The notes beneath the pieces are model-generated. The model worked only from the letters and a program-made list of their open reading frames with translations, was not told the origin of the DNA and did no database searches. From positions 1 through 64,000 of the forward strand of contig JAWXUL010000009.1 of NCBI GenBank assembly GCA_044432725.1: DNA of 64,000 nucleotides, in the 5' to 3' direction. The translations under genes were made by a program, and so were the position numbers. Shown piece after piece: positions 8,142 through 16,625 of the stretch (within the stretch, counting starts at the first letter, position 1; each line of letters starts with the position of its first letter). The stretch is from JAWXUK01 sp044432725. Its GTDB lineage: Bacteria > Bacillota > Clostridia > Oscillospirales > Oscillospiraceae.

Positions 8142-9641
8142 TTACTCCTTATTCATTACCTTCATCATCTCTGGCAGTTTCAGCAAATAGGCAAGGAGAA
8201 AATAACTGCCTCCCCCAAAGACTGCTGTCAAACACAGGGCAATCACTTTTCCATAGCCCAGAGAAAACGCCAACACATATTTTGCAATCACTGCCATTGC
8301 CATGGCAGAAAACAGCATTTTTAAAAAATCTTTCCCTAAACTAGGGATAAGAATACCCTTTTCTTTTTTTTCTAGGGCAAAGAGCAAGACAAGCCCATAG
8401 ACCGTGGAGGACAAAGCAGAAGCAATGGCAAGACCTTCCACTGCCCAAACCTCTACCAAAAGCACACAAAGAATCAGATTCAAAAAAACAGAGCATAGCC
8501 CCGCCACCAAGGGAGCCTTCCCATCTTCTTTGGCAAAAAAACCACGGCTGATGATATTTTGTACCCCAAAACCAACCATACCCAAAGAAACCCAAGAAAG
8601 TGCCTTTCCTGTTAAGACAATTTCCTCTGGACCAAAAGCCCCTCCTCCATAGAAAAGCCCAATCAATGGCTCTGCCACAACTGCAAGCCCAAGGGACATG
8701 GGAAGGGTGAAAAAGAGAGAAATATGCAATGTTTCTCTCATTGTTTCTTTAAAATCGTCAGCTGACTGGGTGCTGAGCCTTGGAAAAATCACATTGGTCA
8801 AAGACAAAATAAAAATCCCAGCAATCATCAGATATAAATTAGTCGAAATCTCTAAAATGGACACCCCTGCCCCTTGATACAAGGTAGAGGCAAAGCGAGT
8901 GTTCACAGTCAAATTGATGGGCGCCACCCAAGTGGACACCATCACAGGCAACATCAAGGCAAAAGCTTGCTTCATTTCTGGGCTTTTCACAGAAAAATCA
9001 GGGCGATAACGATAACCAAGCTTTCTCAAGCTTGGAATCTGCATCCCCGCCTGTGCCCCCCAGCCAATGAGATATGCCACAGCCAAACCATAAATCCCAT
9101 AACTGAGATTCCCCAGATAAAAATATAGAATGATGATGCCATTGGACACAGTGCTTAACAGGGCTGGAATCACAAATTTTTCTCGCCCTTGTAATATACC
9201 CACAAAGGAAAAGGCAATCCCTGTCATAAACACTGTAGGAAAGAGAACTCGTGTCAAAGAGATGGTCAATACTTTGGTTTCTGAGTCATACCCTGTGGCA
9301 AAAAGCTCTACCAACTGGGGGGCAAAAAAAATCCCCACCACCGTCATCACAAAAGTCACAGCAGACAAAACAGAAATAAAATTCCCAGCAAAATCATATG
9401 CCTTCTTTTCCCCCTGTTTTTGTAGGGTCTTTCCAAAAACAGGAATCAAACAAAGGGCAACTGCCGATGCAAAAATACTATCAAAAAACACCCGAGGTAT
9501 GCGACTTGCTGTGTAAAAAGCATTTGCCTCCATACCTGTGCCGTAAGAAATGACTAAAAGTCGATCTCGCCACAGACCAAGAACCTTTCCAAGGAGGGTA
9601 ATTGCCATAATGCTAGACACTGTGGCTGTGGTATTTTTCAT
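8142..9641 (-). CDS. MurJ/MviN-like lipid flippase
   Basis: 499 residues, about 14 membrane segments, MATE/MVIN superfamily. Conserved early motif (KNTTATVSSIMAITLLGKVLGLWRD, split here: KNTTATVSS then LLGKVLG) and a loop with RIPRVFFDSIF typical of MurJ. Family members flip lipid II or other undecaprenyl-linked glycans. The start at 9641 is chosen over 9662 because GGGGAGGAACAAG precedes it. It is the first gene of the minus-strand polysaccharide operon with its own promoter. Either the main lipid II flippase or one dedicated to wall polysaccharide; context favours the latter but does not prove it. Confidence 0.85.
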   Translation of the reverse strand: MKNTTATVSSIMAITLLGKVLGLWRDRLLVISYGTGMEANAFYTASRIPRVFFDSIFASAVALCLIPVFGKTLQKQGEKKAYDFAGNFISVLSAVTFVMTVVGIFFAPQLVELFATGYDSETKVLTISLTRVLFPTVFMTGIAFSFVGILQGREKFVIPALLSTVSNGIIILYFYLGNLSYGIYGLAVAYLIGWGAQAGMQIPSLRKLGYRYRPDFSVKSPEMKQAFALMLPVMVSTWVAPINLTVNTRFASTLYQGAGVSILEISTNLYLMIAGIFILSLTNVIFPRLSTQSADDFKETMRETLHISLFFTLPMSLGLAVVAEPLIGLFYGGGAFGPEEIVLTGKALSWVSLGMVGFGVQNIISRGFFAKEDGKAPLVAGLCSVFLNLILCVLLVEVWAVEGLAIASALSSTVYGLVLLFALEKKEKGILIPSLGKDFLKMLFSAMAMAVIAKYVLAFSLGYGKVIALCLTAVFGGGSYFLLAYLLKLPEMMKVMNKE

Positions 9642-9671
9642 CTTGTTCCTCCCCAATTTCATTGTTGAACG

Positions 9672-9685
9672 AGTATCACGATACT
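9672..9685. promoter_or_regulatory. Perfect palindrome in the murJ-side 5' UTR
   Basis: AGTATC-AC-GATACT, fully symmetric, placed just downstream of the -10 box at 9691-9696 on the minus strand. It could be an operator for the polysaccharide operon. No cognate regulator is identified. Confidence 0.35.
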
Positions 9686-9690
9686 GTCAG

Positions 9691-9719
9691 ATTATACACC
9701 AAAGAGAAAAAAAATACAA
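9691..9719 (-). promoter_or_regulatory. Promoter of the surface-polysaccharide operon
   Basis: On the minus strand: TTGTAT (9714-9719), 17-bp spacer, TATAAT (9691-9696). It lies about 50 bp before the murJ-like start. Confidence 0.6.
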
Positions 9720-9801
9720 GAGGAAGATTTACATTTTTCTGCCAAGGAAAAATTCCCACAACTTTTTGAGCAAAAAAAATTTTTTTCTGACACATTACCC
9801 A

Positions 9802-9830
9802 TTGAAGTTCTTAATCTTTTGTGCTATAAT
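9802..9830 (+). promoter_or_regulatory. Promoter of the secreted NAGPA/SLH protein gene
   Basis: TTGAAG (9802-9807), 17-bp spacer, TATAAT (9825-9830). This leaves a 5' UTR of roughly 115 bases before the ATG at 9954. Confidence 0.6.
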
Positions 9831-9953
9831 ATGTTTGACTGTCCTCTTTTTGAAAGATAGATATTTTCCAGTCGTTCTGATATAGATCACTTACAGATTC
9901 CCAAAGGATTTTCACCGAAAACCTTTTGTCATAAATTACGAAGGAGCAACAAC

Positions 9954-12900
9954 ATGAAGCAAACCATCCAACCCTTGAAAAAAGCGATTTCCCTTGCCCT
10001 TGCCTTACTTCTCGCTGTCCCCTCTGTCCATGCAGTAGAAGGGAACTTGCTTTGGCAATCTGTCAAAGAAATCTTTCCTGGTTTTACCTTTGTCAAAAAT
10101 GCAGCCACCACTGGCAATGGAGAAATCCGCTCCTACACCATGAGCGTCACCCCAAGCTCTACTGCTTTTCCCATCGTGGTCCAAGGCTCTGGCAGTATCT
10201 ATGGGGGAGGCAACATCAACAAGGCATTAGAAACAGCCAAAAACCTAGGATATCACGTGGTGGGTGGCATTAATAGTGACTATTTTTCCCTTTCCACAGG
10301 TGTCCCCATGGGCATTGTCATTGAAAATGGTGTTTACAAATCAAGCCCCAGTGAATATTCCTCTATTCTTTTCAATGAAAAAGACACCACAATCCTTGGT
10401 GCAACCTCCATTCCCATCACCATTGAAAACAATCGCTCTGGTTCTAGCATAACCACATATCATCTCAACAAATTCCGTACCGATACAGGTGGCATCTATC
10501 TCTATAATCGTGAATTTGCTGACACCACACGCACCAGTACTGAGGGCTTGATGATTCGCCTTCATCCCACCTATGACCAACTTCAAAGTGAAACAGGTGC
10601 CAAACTCTCTGTAGATTGCACCTTAGAGCTCTCTGTGACAGAAGTGGTGGACAGCAGTTTTCCTTTGGAAATTGGAGAAAATGATTTCATCCTCACTGCT
10701 GCTGACCAAGGGGGCTATCGTAGCATGTTAGAAGATTTCCAAGTGGGAGACACCGTCACCCTGAATATCTTTACCAGTAACAGCGAACTTCGCAATGCCC
10801 AATGGGCGACAGGTGGTGGAGATATTATGATTTCTGCTGGTGAAATCACCTCTACCAACACATGGCAACATACCTCTGGCACAGCCCCACGTACTGCCTT
10901 TGGCGTGAAAGAAGACGGCACTTTGATCTATTATGCCGTTGATGGAAGACAAGACATCTCTGTGGGGCTGACCCAATATGATTTGGCAAAACATCTGCTA
11001 GATGAAGGATGTTACTATGCAGTGAATCTGGACGGCGGTGGCTCTACCTCTGTGGCTGTCTCCTCCCTCACAGCTCCTTATACGCTCAGTGCTCCTACCT
11101 TAGCAAATATCCCCTCTGATGGTGGACTGAGAAGTTGCGCCACCTATCTTCTTTTCGCTGACCCACGAATCCCCTCGCAACTGATGCTGGACAACAAACC
11201 AAACACCACCCTCATCGGCTCGGAAATCCAGCTGGGAAAAGTGGGGGCTCGGGATGTGAACAGCACTGTTCTTGACATTTATCCCAGTGATGCAGAAGTT
11301 GAAAACCTAAGAAACCTAGGGATTCTCTCCTCTTCCACTGACAGCGATGGTCATCTCAATTACACTTACGCCCCCATGGAAACAGGGACAGAATTTTTCT
11401 ATCTCTCTGCCCCTTCCTTGGAATTAGAAGATGAAATTGCCATGACCATTGTGGACCACCTGACCCTCTTGGCACTGCGATTAGAAGGGAAAGAAGAGAC
11501 CATCAGCGAAATTTCTTTAGTCGCTGGTGAAACCATTACCCTAGAGCCCTATGCTCTTTCTTATGGCACCGAAGTTTATGTCAATGGCAGCAGTCTGAAC
11601 TGGTCGGTGCGAGGATTGGAGTATGACAGTACCAGCTATGGAGCATTCCTTTCTCCTGCTGTATACCAAGCAGGGAATGACGATTGTACCATCACTTTAA
11701 CTGCCGGAGGGCAAACAGCTCACATTGCTGTGACCATCAAAAATTCTTTTGATGATGTCCCCTCCACCCACTGGGCACACGAAGCAATCCACTATCTCTC
11801 TACCAATGAAATCATTGGTGGTCTTTCTGAAACAGAATTTGGACTGGGAAAAGCCATCAGCCGTGGGGATTTTATCCTGATGCTCTATCGTGCTTTTAAC
11901 TCTCCCACTGTATACAGCTCTGCCGCCTCTCTCTTCTCTGATGTCAGCGAGACAGATTACGCACTCTCTGCCATCTCCTGGGCTGTGGAAAACACCATTA
12001 CCACAGGAATGGGAGACGGAACCTTTGGCAGAAGCCGTGACATTTCAAGAGAACAAGCCTTCTTGATGATTTATCGTGCATTCGCTGCCATGGACATCCA
12101 CTTTCCAACCACTTCTCTGGCAGGACTCAGCCAGTACCAAGACCAAAATCAACTGACCAGCTATGCGATGCAAGCAGCAGCTGTCCTCTCTTATCAAGGG
12201 ATTTTAACAGATACCACAGACTATCTCTATCCTTTGGCCTCCCTTTCTCGTGAATCTATGGCAGAATATATCTATAATCTGTTACTATTTACCCAATTAG
12301 AGCAAAGCAGTCCCACTCAGCTTAGCCTGAGTTCCACAGAAATCAGCTTGCAACCAGGGCAAAGCCATCTTCTCATGCCACTTCTTTTCCCCGCTGGTAG
12401 TGCTGCTGATCTCCAATGGTCAGTCAGCGACCCCAGTGCTGTCTCTATCGACCAAAACGGATTTGTGAAAAATATCTTCACTGGCACAGGTCAACCTGTG
12501 GTCAGCGTCACGGTTTCCACAGGAAGCCTGTCTGCCACTTGTATCATACGTTGCGTCCCAGAAGGAACTGACACTGACAGCCCTTCCTATACCTTACCAG
12601 ATAGTAGTAGCGACGAAGACCTGACACCATCGCCCACACCAGATGATGAAAGCGACACAGAAATAGAAACCGAAACAGCTCTTGCCTATACTGGTTTTGT
12701 GGTGGACGCACCAGGGGGACTGAACGTGCGTAGTGCCCCCAGTGCAGAAGGTGAAATCGTCACACAATTACCAGAAGGCTCTATGATCAATCTTCATAAA
12801 TATACAGCAGATGATTGGTATCAAATCTCATGCTATCTCTTAATTGACGACAGTCTCACCCCCGTTCAAGGCTATGTCATGGGTGCTTATATCAAAGAAG

Positions 12901-13112
12901 AAAATATAACCGCTACTGTTGCTGTGGAAAACAACGAAACCACTTTGCGACTGCGGGCAGGTGCTGGCACAGCCTTTGATGTCATTGCACAACTCCCCAA
13001 CGGCAGCCGTCTTACTGTGTTGCAAACCTTTGGGGATTGGTTCAAAGTAGAAACATTCTTAGAAGGTCAGACTGTGACAGGTTTTGTTGCAAGTGAATAT
13101 CTTAATTATTAG
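9954..13112 (+). CDS. Secreted phosphodiester glycosidase (NAGPA domain) with SLH, Big2-like and SH3b domains
   Basis: 1052 residues. A Sec signal peptide (residues 1-28, ending SVHA) precedes a NAGPA-type phosphodiester glycosidase domain (about 45-400) with the signature NLDGGGSTSVAV. Then come a linker domain, three SLH modules (about 598-775, first one beginning FDDVPSTHWAHEAI), a Big2-like domain (about 785-870), an acidic Ser/Asp/Pro linker and two bacterial SH3 domains (about 900-965 and 985-1050; LNVRSAPSAEGEI and LRLRAGAGTAFDV). SLH modules bind pyruvylated wall polysaccharide, which fits the CsaB fusion next door. The catalytic domain removes sugars linked by phosphodiester, for example from teichoic-type polymers (family knowledge; substrate unknown). 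Ribosome site GAAGGAG precedes the ATG. Confidence 0.85.
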   Translation: MKQTIQPLKKAISLALALLLAVPSVHAVEGNLLWQSVKEIFPGFTFVKNAATTGNGEIRSYTMSVTPSSTAFPIVVQGSGSIYGGGNINKALETAKNLGYHVVGGINSDYFSLSTGVPMGIVIENGVYKSSPSEYSSILFNEKDTTILGATSIPITIENNRSGSSITTYHLNKFRTDTGGIYLYNREFADTTRTSTEGLMIRLHPTYDQLQSETGAKLSVDCTLELSVTEVVDSSFPLEIGENDFILTAADQGGYRSMLEDFQVGDTVTLNIFTSNSELRNAQWATGGGDIMISAGEITSTNTWQHTSGTAPRTAFGVKEDGTLIYYAVDGRQDISVGLTQYDLAKHLLDEGCYYAVNLDGGGSTSVAVSSLTAPYTLSAPTLANIPSDGGLRSCATYLLFADPRIPSQLMLDNKPNTTLIGSEIQLGKVGARDVNSTVLDIYPSDAEVENLRNLGILSSSTDSDGHLNYTYAPMETGTEFFYLSAPSLELEDEIAMTIVDHLTLLALRLEGKEETISEISLVAGETITLEPYALSYGTEVYVNGSSLNWSVRGLEYDSTSYGAFLSPAVYQAGNDDCTITLTAGGQTAHIAVTIKNSFDDVPSTHWAHEAIHYLSTNEIIGGLSETEFGLGKAISRGDFILMLYRAFNSPTVYSSAASLFSDVSETDYALSAISWAVENTITTGMGDGTFGRSRDISREQAFLMIYRAFAAMDIHFPTTSLAGLSQYQDQNQLTSYAMQAAAVLSYQGILTDTTDYLYPLASLSRESMAEYIYNLLLFTQLEQSSPTQLSLSSTEISLQPGQSHLLMPLLFPAGSAADLQWSVSDPSAVSIDQNGFVKNIFTGTGQPVVSVTVSTGSLSATCIIRCVPEGTDTDSPSYTLPDSSSDEDLTPSPTPDDESDTEIETETALAYTGFVVDAPGGLNVRSAPSAEGEIVTQLPEGSMINLHKYTADDWYQISCYLLIDDSLTPVQGYVMGAYIKEENITATVAVENNETTLRLRAGAGTAFDVIAQLPNGSRLTVLQTFGDWFKVETFLEGQTVTGFVASEYLNY

Positions 13113-13123
13113 GAGGAATTTTT

Positions 13124-13537
13124 ATGGCACTTCATCAATCAGGAGAGGACTATTTAGAAACAATCCTCGTCCTACGACAAAAAAAGGGGACTGTTCGGTC
13201 CGTAGACATCGCAGGTTATTTGGGTTACTCCAAACCCTCAGTCAGCCGTGCCATGTCACTCCTTCGTACCAGTGGGCATATCGTGATGGAAGACAGCGGC
13301 CACATCACTCTCACCTCCCAAGGTGAGTTGGTGGCACAACAAATCTACCAACGCCATACCTTACTGGTTGACTTCTTCCAAAGACTGGGAGTTGCTGAAG
13401 AGACAGCAAAAGAAGATGCCTGTGCCATGGAACATTATCTCAGTCAAGAAACTTATCAGTGTTTAAAACAATTTATCCAAGATTTAGAAAGCCACTCTTG
13501 TGGCTATCTAAAACCACTTGAAAAAGGAGATACTTAA
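13124..13537 (+). CDS. DtxR/MntR-family metal-dependent repressor
   Basis: 137 residues: N-terminal winged helix (about 8-65, recognition region YSKPSVSRAM) and a dimerisation domain without the SH3 domain of long DtxR proteins, so MntR-like in size. Ligand positions align with B. subtilis MntR shifted by one: Asp9, Glu12, His78, Glu103 and His104. The position of MntR Glu99 is Cys100, as in DtxR (Cys102). This hybrid site leaves the metal (Mn or Fe) open. GGAGG precedes the ATG 12 bp after the SLH protein gene, and argF begins 3 bp after its stop. Possible targets are the TTAGC/GCTAA palindromes before the ZIP gene at 61 kb (inference). Confidence 0.88.
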   Translation: MALHQSGEDYLETILVLRQKKGTVRSVDIAGYLGYSKPSVSRAMSLLRTSGHIVMEDSGHITLTSQGELVAQQIYQRHTLLVDFFQRLGVAEETAKEDACAMEHYLSQETYQCLKQFIQDLESHSCGYLKPLEKGDT

Positions 13538-13539
13538 CA

Positions 13540-14532
13540 ATGGCAATCAACTTACATGGCAGACATTTTTTGAAATTATTAGACTTTTCTTCTGAAGAAA
13601 TTTCATATTTACTGGCATTAAGCCATGATTTTAAAAGTCAGAAGCGATGTGGCACCCCACACAGACATTTAGAAGGAAAAAATATCGTTCTTCTCTTCGA
13701 AAAAACTTCTACCCGTACTCGTTGTGCCTTTGAAGTAGGCGCCATGGATTTAGGCTTAGGGGTCACTTATCTGGACCCTGGCTCTAGTCAAATGGGAAAA
13801 AAAGAATCCATCGCTGACACTGCGAAAGTACTTGGTCGTATGTATGATGGCATTGAATATCGTGGTTTCTCTCAAAGCATTGTGGAAGAACTGGCTGAAA
13901 ATGCTGGTGTTCCTATCTGGAATGGTCTCACTGACCAATTCCACCCCACTCAAATGCTGGCTGACCTGCTCACCATCGAAGAAAAATTAGGTAGACTAAA
14001 AGGTGTGAACTTCACCTTCATGGGCGATGCCCGCAATAATGTGGCGAACTCTCTTCTCATCGCTTGTGCAAAAATGGGGTTAAACTTCACAGCCTGTGCC
14101 CCTGCTGACCTGTTGCCCGAAGACTCTTTGGTAGAGACAGCAAAAACTTTCTTACCAGAGTCTGGTGGGACCATCACCCTCACCTCTAACATCAAAGAAG
14201 CTTGTCTTGATGCCGATGTGATTTATACTGATATCTGGGTTTCCATGGGTGAACCTGATTCTGTTTGGGAAAGTCGAATCCAAAAACTTCGTCAGTATCA
14301 AGTGAATGACGATGTGATGTCTTATGCCAAGAAAACAGCTATTTTCATGCACTGTCTCCCCAGTTTCCATGATGAAAATACCACAGTGGGGAAAGAAATT
14401 GCAGAAAAATTCGGACTTAAAGAAATGGAAGTCACTGACCAAGTATTCCTTTCCAAGGCTTCTGTGGTCTTTGACCAAGCAGAAAACCGTATGCACACCA
14501 TCAAAGCAATGATGTATGCTACTTTGTCCTGA
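13540..14532 (+). CDS. argF: Ornithine carbamoyltransferase
   Basis: Joins ornithine and carbamoyl phosphate to citrulline, in arginine synthesis or, run backwards, in the arginine deiminase route. 330 residues, standard length. Carbamoyl-phosphate motif FEKTSTRTRCAFE (about residues 51-63), FHPTQMLADLLT, and the ornithine-binding HCLPSFHD block near the C-terminus are all present. It starts 3 bp after the DtxR-type gene and ends in a shared convergent terminator. No arginine repressor box or T-box is obvious. No arc genes are adjacent, so direction of flux cannot be assigned. Confidence 0.95.
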   Translation: MAINLHGRHFLKLLDFSSEEISYLLALSHDFKSQKRCGTPHRHLEGKNIVLLFEKTSTRTRCAFEVGAMDLGLGVTYLDPGSSQMGKKESIADTAKVLGRMYDGIEYRGFSQSIVEELAENAGVPIWNGLTDQFHPTQMLADLLTIEEKLGRLKGVNFTFMGDARNNVANSLLIACAKMGLNFTACAPADLLPEDSLVETAKTFLPESGGTITLTSNIKEACLDADVIYTDIWVSMGEPDSVWESRIQKLRQYQVNDDVMSYAKKTAIFMHCLPSFHDENTTVGKEIAEKFGLKEMEVTDQVFLSKASVVFDQAENRMHTIKAMMYATLS

Positions 14533-14550
14533 TCATTAAGATATTACAAC

Positions 14551-14585
14551 AAAAGCCTCTTCCCACGAGTGGGAAGAGGCTTTTG
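14551..14585. terminator. Bidirectional terminator between argF and pyrI
   Basis: AAAAGCCTCTTCCCAC/GTGGGAAGAGGCTTTT perfect stem with a short loop. A/T runs flank both sides, so it serves both convergent genes. Confidence 0.85.
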
Positions 14586-14587
14586 TA

Positions 14588-15016
14588 TCATTTTTTCCTT
14601 TGGGCAATGGCTTCGCAGTATTGACAGCGATAAATGCCCTTTTCTGGGTCTGTTAAGAGAAATACTTGCTCTAATTCTTGTTCAATAGAAGTAATGCAAC
14701 GTGGATTTTTACAATCTTGAATATTCACAATTCGTTCTGGTTGACGTAAAATCACCTTTTCATCCACTTGTCCGTTGCGAATCACGCTGACAGTGATGTT
14801 AGGGTCAATGTAAGCAAGGTCATCAAAGTTTATTTTATAATCATCATCAATCTTGATGATGTCTTTTTTGCCCATTTTTTGGCTTTTCACATTTTGTATA
14901 ATCGCAATAGAGCAATCTAATTTATCTAAGGCAAGGTCGTGGTAAATCTGTAATCCCATCCCGCCTTCGATATGGTCGAGGACAATGCCACTGAAAATCC
15001 CATCTATATTCATCAT
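14588..15016 (-). CDS. pyrI: Aspartate carbamoyltransferase regulatory chain
   Basis: 142 residues. The N-terminal nucleotide-binding domain (about 1-95) is followed by a zinc domain with four cysteines, CKNPRC and CQYC (about residues 105-137), which contacts the catalytic chain. The PyrI subunit gives allosteric control by CTP/ATP in PyrB-PyrI dodecamers. The ATG lies 4 bp after the pyrB stop, so the pair is co-transcribed. Somewhat shorter than the E. coli protein (153 residues) because the N-terminal arm is reduced. Confidence 0.94.
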   Translation of the reverse strand: MMNIDGIFSGIVLDHIEGGMGLQIYHDLALDKLDCSIAIIQNVKSQKMGKKDIIKIDDDYKINFDDLAYIDPNITVSVIRNGQVDEKVILRQPERIVNIQDCKNPRCITSIEQELEQVFLLTDPEKGIYRCQYCEAIAQRKK

Positions 15017-15020
15017 CAGC

Positions 15021-15938
15021 CTATACCTCCAAATCTAATAACTTCATCATCAATGCCATACGGACAAACTTTCCACAAAGTGCCTGACGAAAATAACAAG
15101 CACGAGGGTCAGCATCCACTTTCACAGAAATCTCGTTTACCCTTGGCAATGGATGTAAGATAGAAAGGTCAGATTTTGCTTTTTTCAACTTGTCTAAATC
15201 TAAAATATAGCTATCTTTTAAACGAATGTAATCAGCTTCATTGAAAAAACGTTCCTTTTGAACTCGAGTCATATAGATGATATCCAAATTTTCAATCACT
15301 TCTTCGATTCGTTCTGCCTGAACATAGGGGATATTTTTCTTTTGAAACAAATCAGTGCGTAAATACTCAGGAATCCGTAATTCTTCAGGAGAAATCATCA
15401 CAAATTCAATATTCTCGTAACGACTCATTGCCTTAATCAAGGAATGCACCGTACGTCCAAACTTCAAATCACCACAAAAACCAATGGTTAAACGGTCAAG
15501 ACGACCTTTTTCTCTTATAATCGTGAATAGATCTGTCAAAGTTTGGGTGGGATGGTTATGCCCACCATCTCCTGCATTGATCACTGGGATGTCCACAGCT
15601 TCTTTCGCAACAAAAGGTGCCCCTTCTTTGGGATGTCGCATTGCAATAATATCTGCATAACAAGCGACTGTTCGCACAGTGTCAGAAATACTCTCTCCTT
15701 TAGATGTAGAGGAGGAATCTGCAGAAGAAAAACCAATCACATTCCCCCCTAATTCCATCATAGCGGCCTCGAAACTCAGTCGTGTGCGTGTACTAGGTTC
15801 AAAAAACAAAGTCGCAAGCTTCTTTCCTTTACAAACTTCTTGGTACTTTTGTGGATGCTCCATAATATCGCCAGCAAGATCTAAAATATCTTTTATCTCT
15901 TCTGTTGATAAGTCCATTGGGTCAATCAAATGTTTCAT
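15021..15938 (-). CDS. pyrB: Aspartate carbamoyltransferase catalytic chain
   Basis: First committed step of pyrimidine synthesis: carbamoyl phosphate plus aspartate gives carbamoyl aspartate. 305 residues. Key blocks: FEPSTRTRLSFE (about 48-59), the SSSTSKGES loop with catalytic Ser/Lys, GDGGHNHPTQTLTDL and HPLPRVNEI. A strong promoter lies 30 bp upstream, leaving a leader of about 24 bases, too short for a PyrR attenuator. Regulation is therefore probably through PyrI at the protein level. Confidence 0.96.
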   Translation of the reverse strand: MKHLIDPMDLSTEEIKDILDLAGDIMEHPQKYQEVCKGKKLATLFFEPSTRTRLSFEAAMMELGGNVIGFSSADSSSTSKGESISDTVRTVACYADIIAMRHPKEGAPFVAKEAVDIPVINAGDGGHNHPTQTLTDLFTIIREKGRLDRLTIGFCGDLKFGRTVHSLIKAMSRYENIEFVMISPEELRIPEYLRTDLFQKKNIPYVQAERIEEVIENLDIIYMTRVQKERFFNEADYIRLKDSYILDLDKLKKAKSDLSILHPLPRVNEISVKVDADPRACYFRQALCGKFVRMALMMKLLDLEV

Positions 15939-15968
15939 AAATAGCCACCTTTTACTAATTTCCTATCT

Positions 15969-15997
15969 ATTATAAACTTTTTCCCTGTACTTGTCAA
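15969..15997 (-). promoter_or_regulatory. Strong promoter of pyrBI
   Basis: Minus strand: perfect TTGACA (15992-15997), 17-bp spacer, perfect TATAAT (15969-15974). Confidence 0.85.
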
Positions 15998-16068
15998 GCC
16001 ATTCCCTAGGAATTTACAATTTTGTTACATTTCTCTTTTTTATTCTCAGTCTCTTAACATTTCCAATC

Positions 16069-16097
16069 TTGACTTTTTCAAATTTTTGGGATATAAT
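16069..16097 (+). promoter_or_regulatory. Promoter of the 16.1-kb membrane protein gene
   Basis: TTGACT (16069-16074), 17-bp spacer, TATAAT (16092-16097). Divergent from the pyrB promoter. Confidence 0.75.
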
Positions 16098-16131
16098 ATT
16101 TTCAAGTAGATTTAAGAAATGAGGTGTTTTT

Positions 16132-16572
16132 ATGTATCAAGACGATTTCAAAGAAGAAGAAATTGATTATGACAAACCTTTTGTACAAAAAGTGGACCAA
16201 CAACAATGGAATCACCAAGGAAATCTGGACAAAGGGATGTGGATTATGCGAATCATCGTGGGATATTACATCTTACTCGCCTTAGTTCAAGGTGCCATGG
16301 GCATCAATCGTCTGGGGAATACAATACAAATTGTGTTGCTCATTTTCCTTTATCGTGGTGCTCTGTGGATTAGAATCCTGATGGGTGTAGGAAGTTTTTT
16401 TAATATCTTTACCTTATATCTCCTATACCAAGTGCTTTTTATTGCTTTTGGCATGGGATTTGCGCTGATTGTGCTACCATTTCTTTTGGGTGCCATCGCA
16501 ATGCCCCTGCTTCTCTTCTTTTATCCTCCTGTGGTGGATTTTTTATCTGAGCAAAGAAGTAATAACTTTTGA
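16132..16572 (+). CDS. Hypothetical small membrane protein
   Basis: 146 residues, not recognised. Acidic hydrophilic N-terminus (about 40 residues, DDFKEEEIDYDKP) then three to four hydrophobic segments covering residues 42-135 and a short polar tail. GAGGTG precedes the ATG. It is a single-gene unit with its own promoter and a terminator hairpin. No catalytic or binding motif is visible. Confidence 0.65.
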   Translation: MYQDDFKEEEIDYDKPFVQKVDQQQWNHQGNLDKGMWIMRIIVGYYILLALVQGAMGINRLGNTIQIVLLIFLYRGALWIRILMGVGSFFNIFTLYLLYQVLFIAFGMGFALIVLPFLLGAIAMPLLLFFYPPVVDFLSEQRSNNF

Positions 16573-16587
16573 TCACAAATGTCATAA

Positions 16588-16621
16588 AATGCCCCTAGAC
16601 ATATTTTTGTCTAGGGGCATT
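16588..16621. terminator. Convergent hairpin terminator
   Basis: ATGCCCCTAGAC/GTCTAGGGGCAT perfect 12-bp stem between two convergent genes. T-runs are short, so strength is uncertain. Confidence 0.6.
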
Positions 16622-16625
16622 GTCT

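Noticed and set aside
15939..15968. PyrR attenuator before pyrB
   Set aside because: The promoter leaves only about 24 leader bases.
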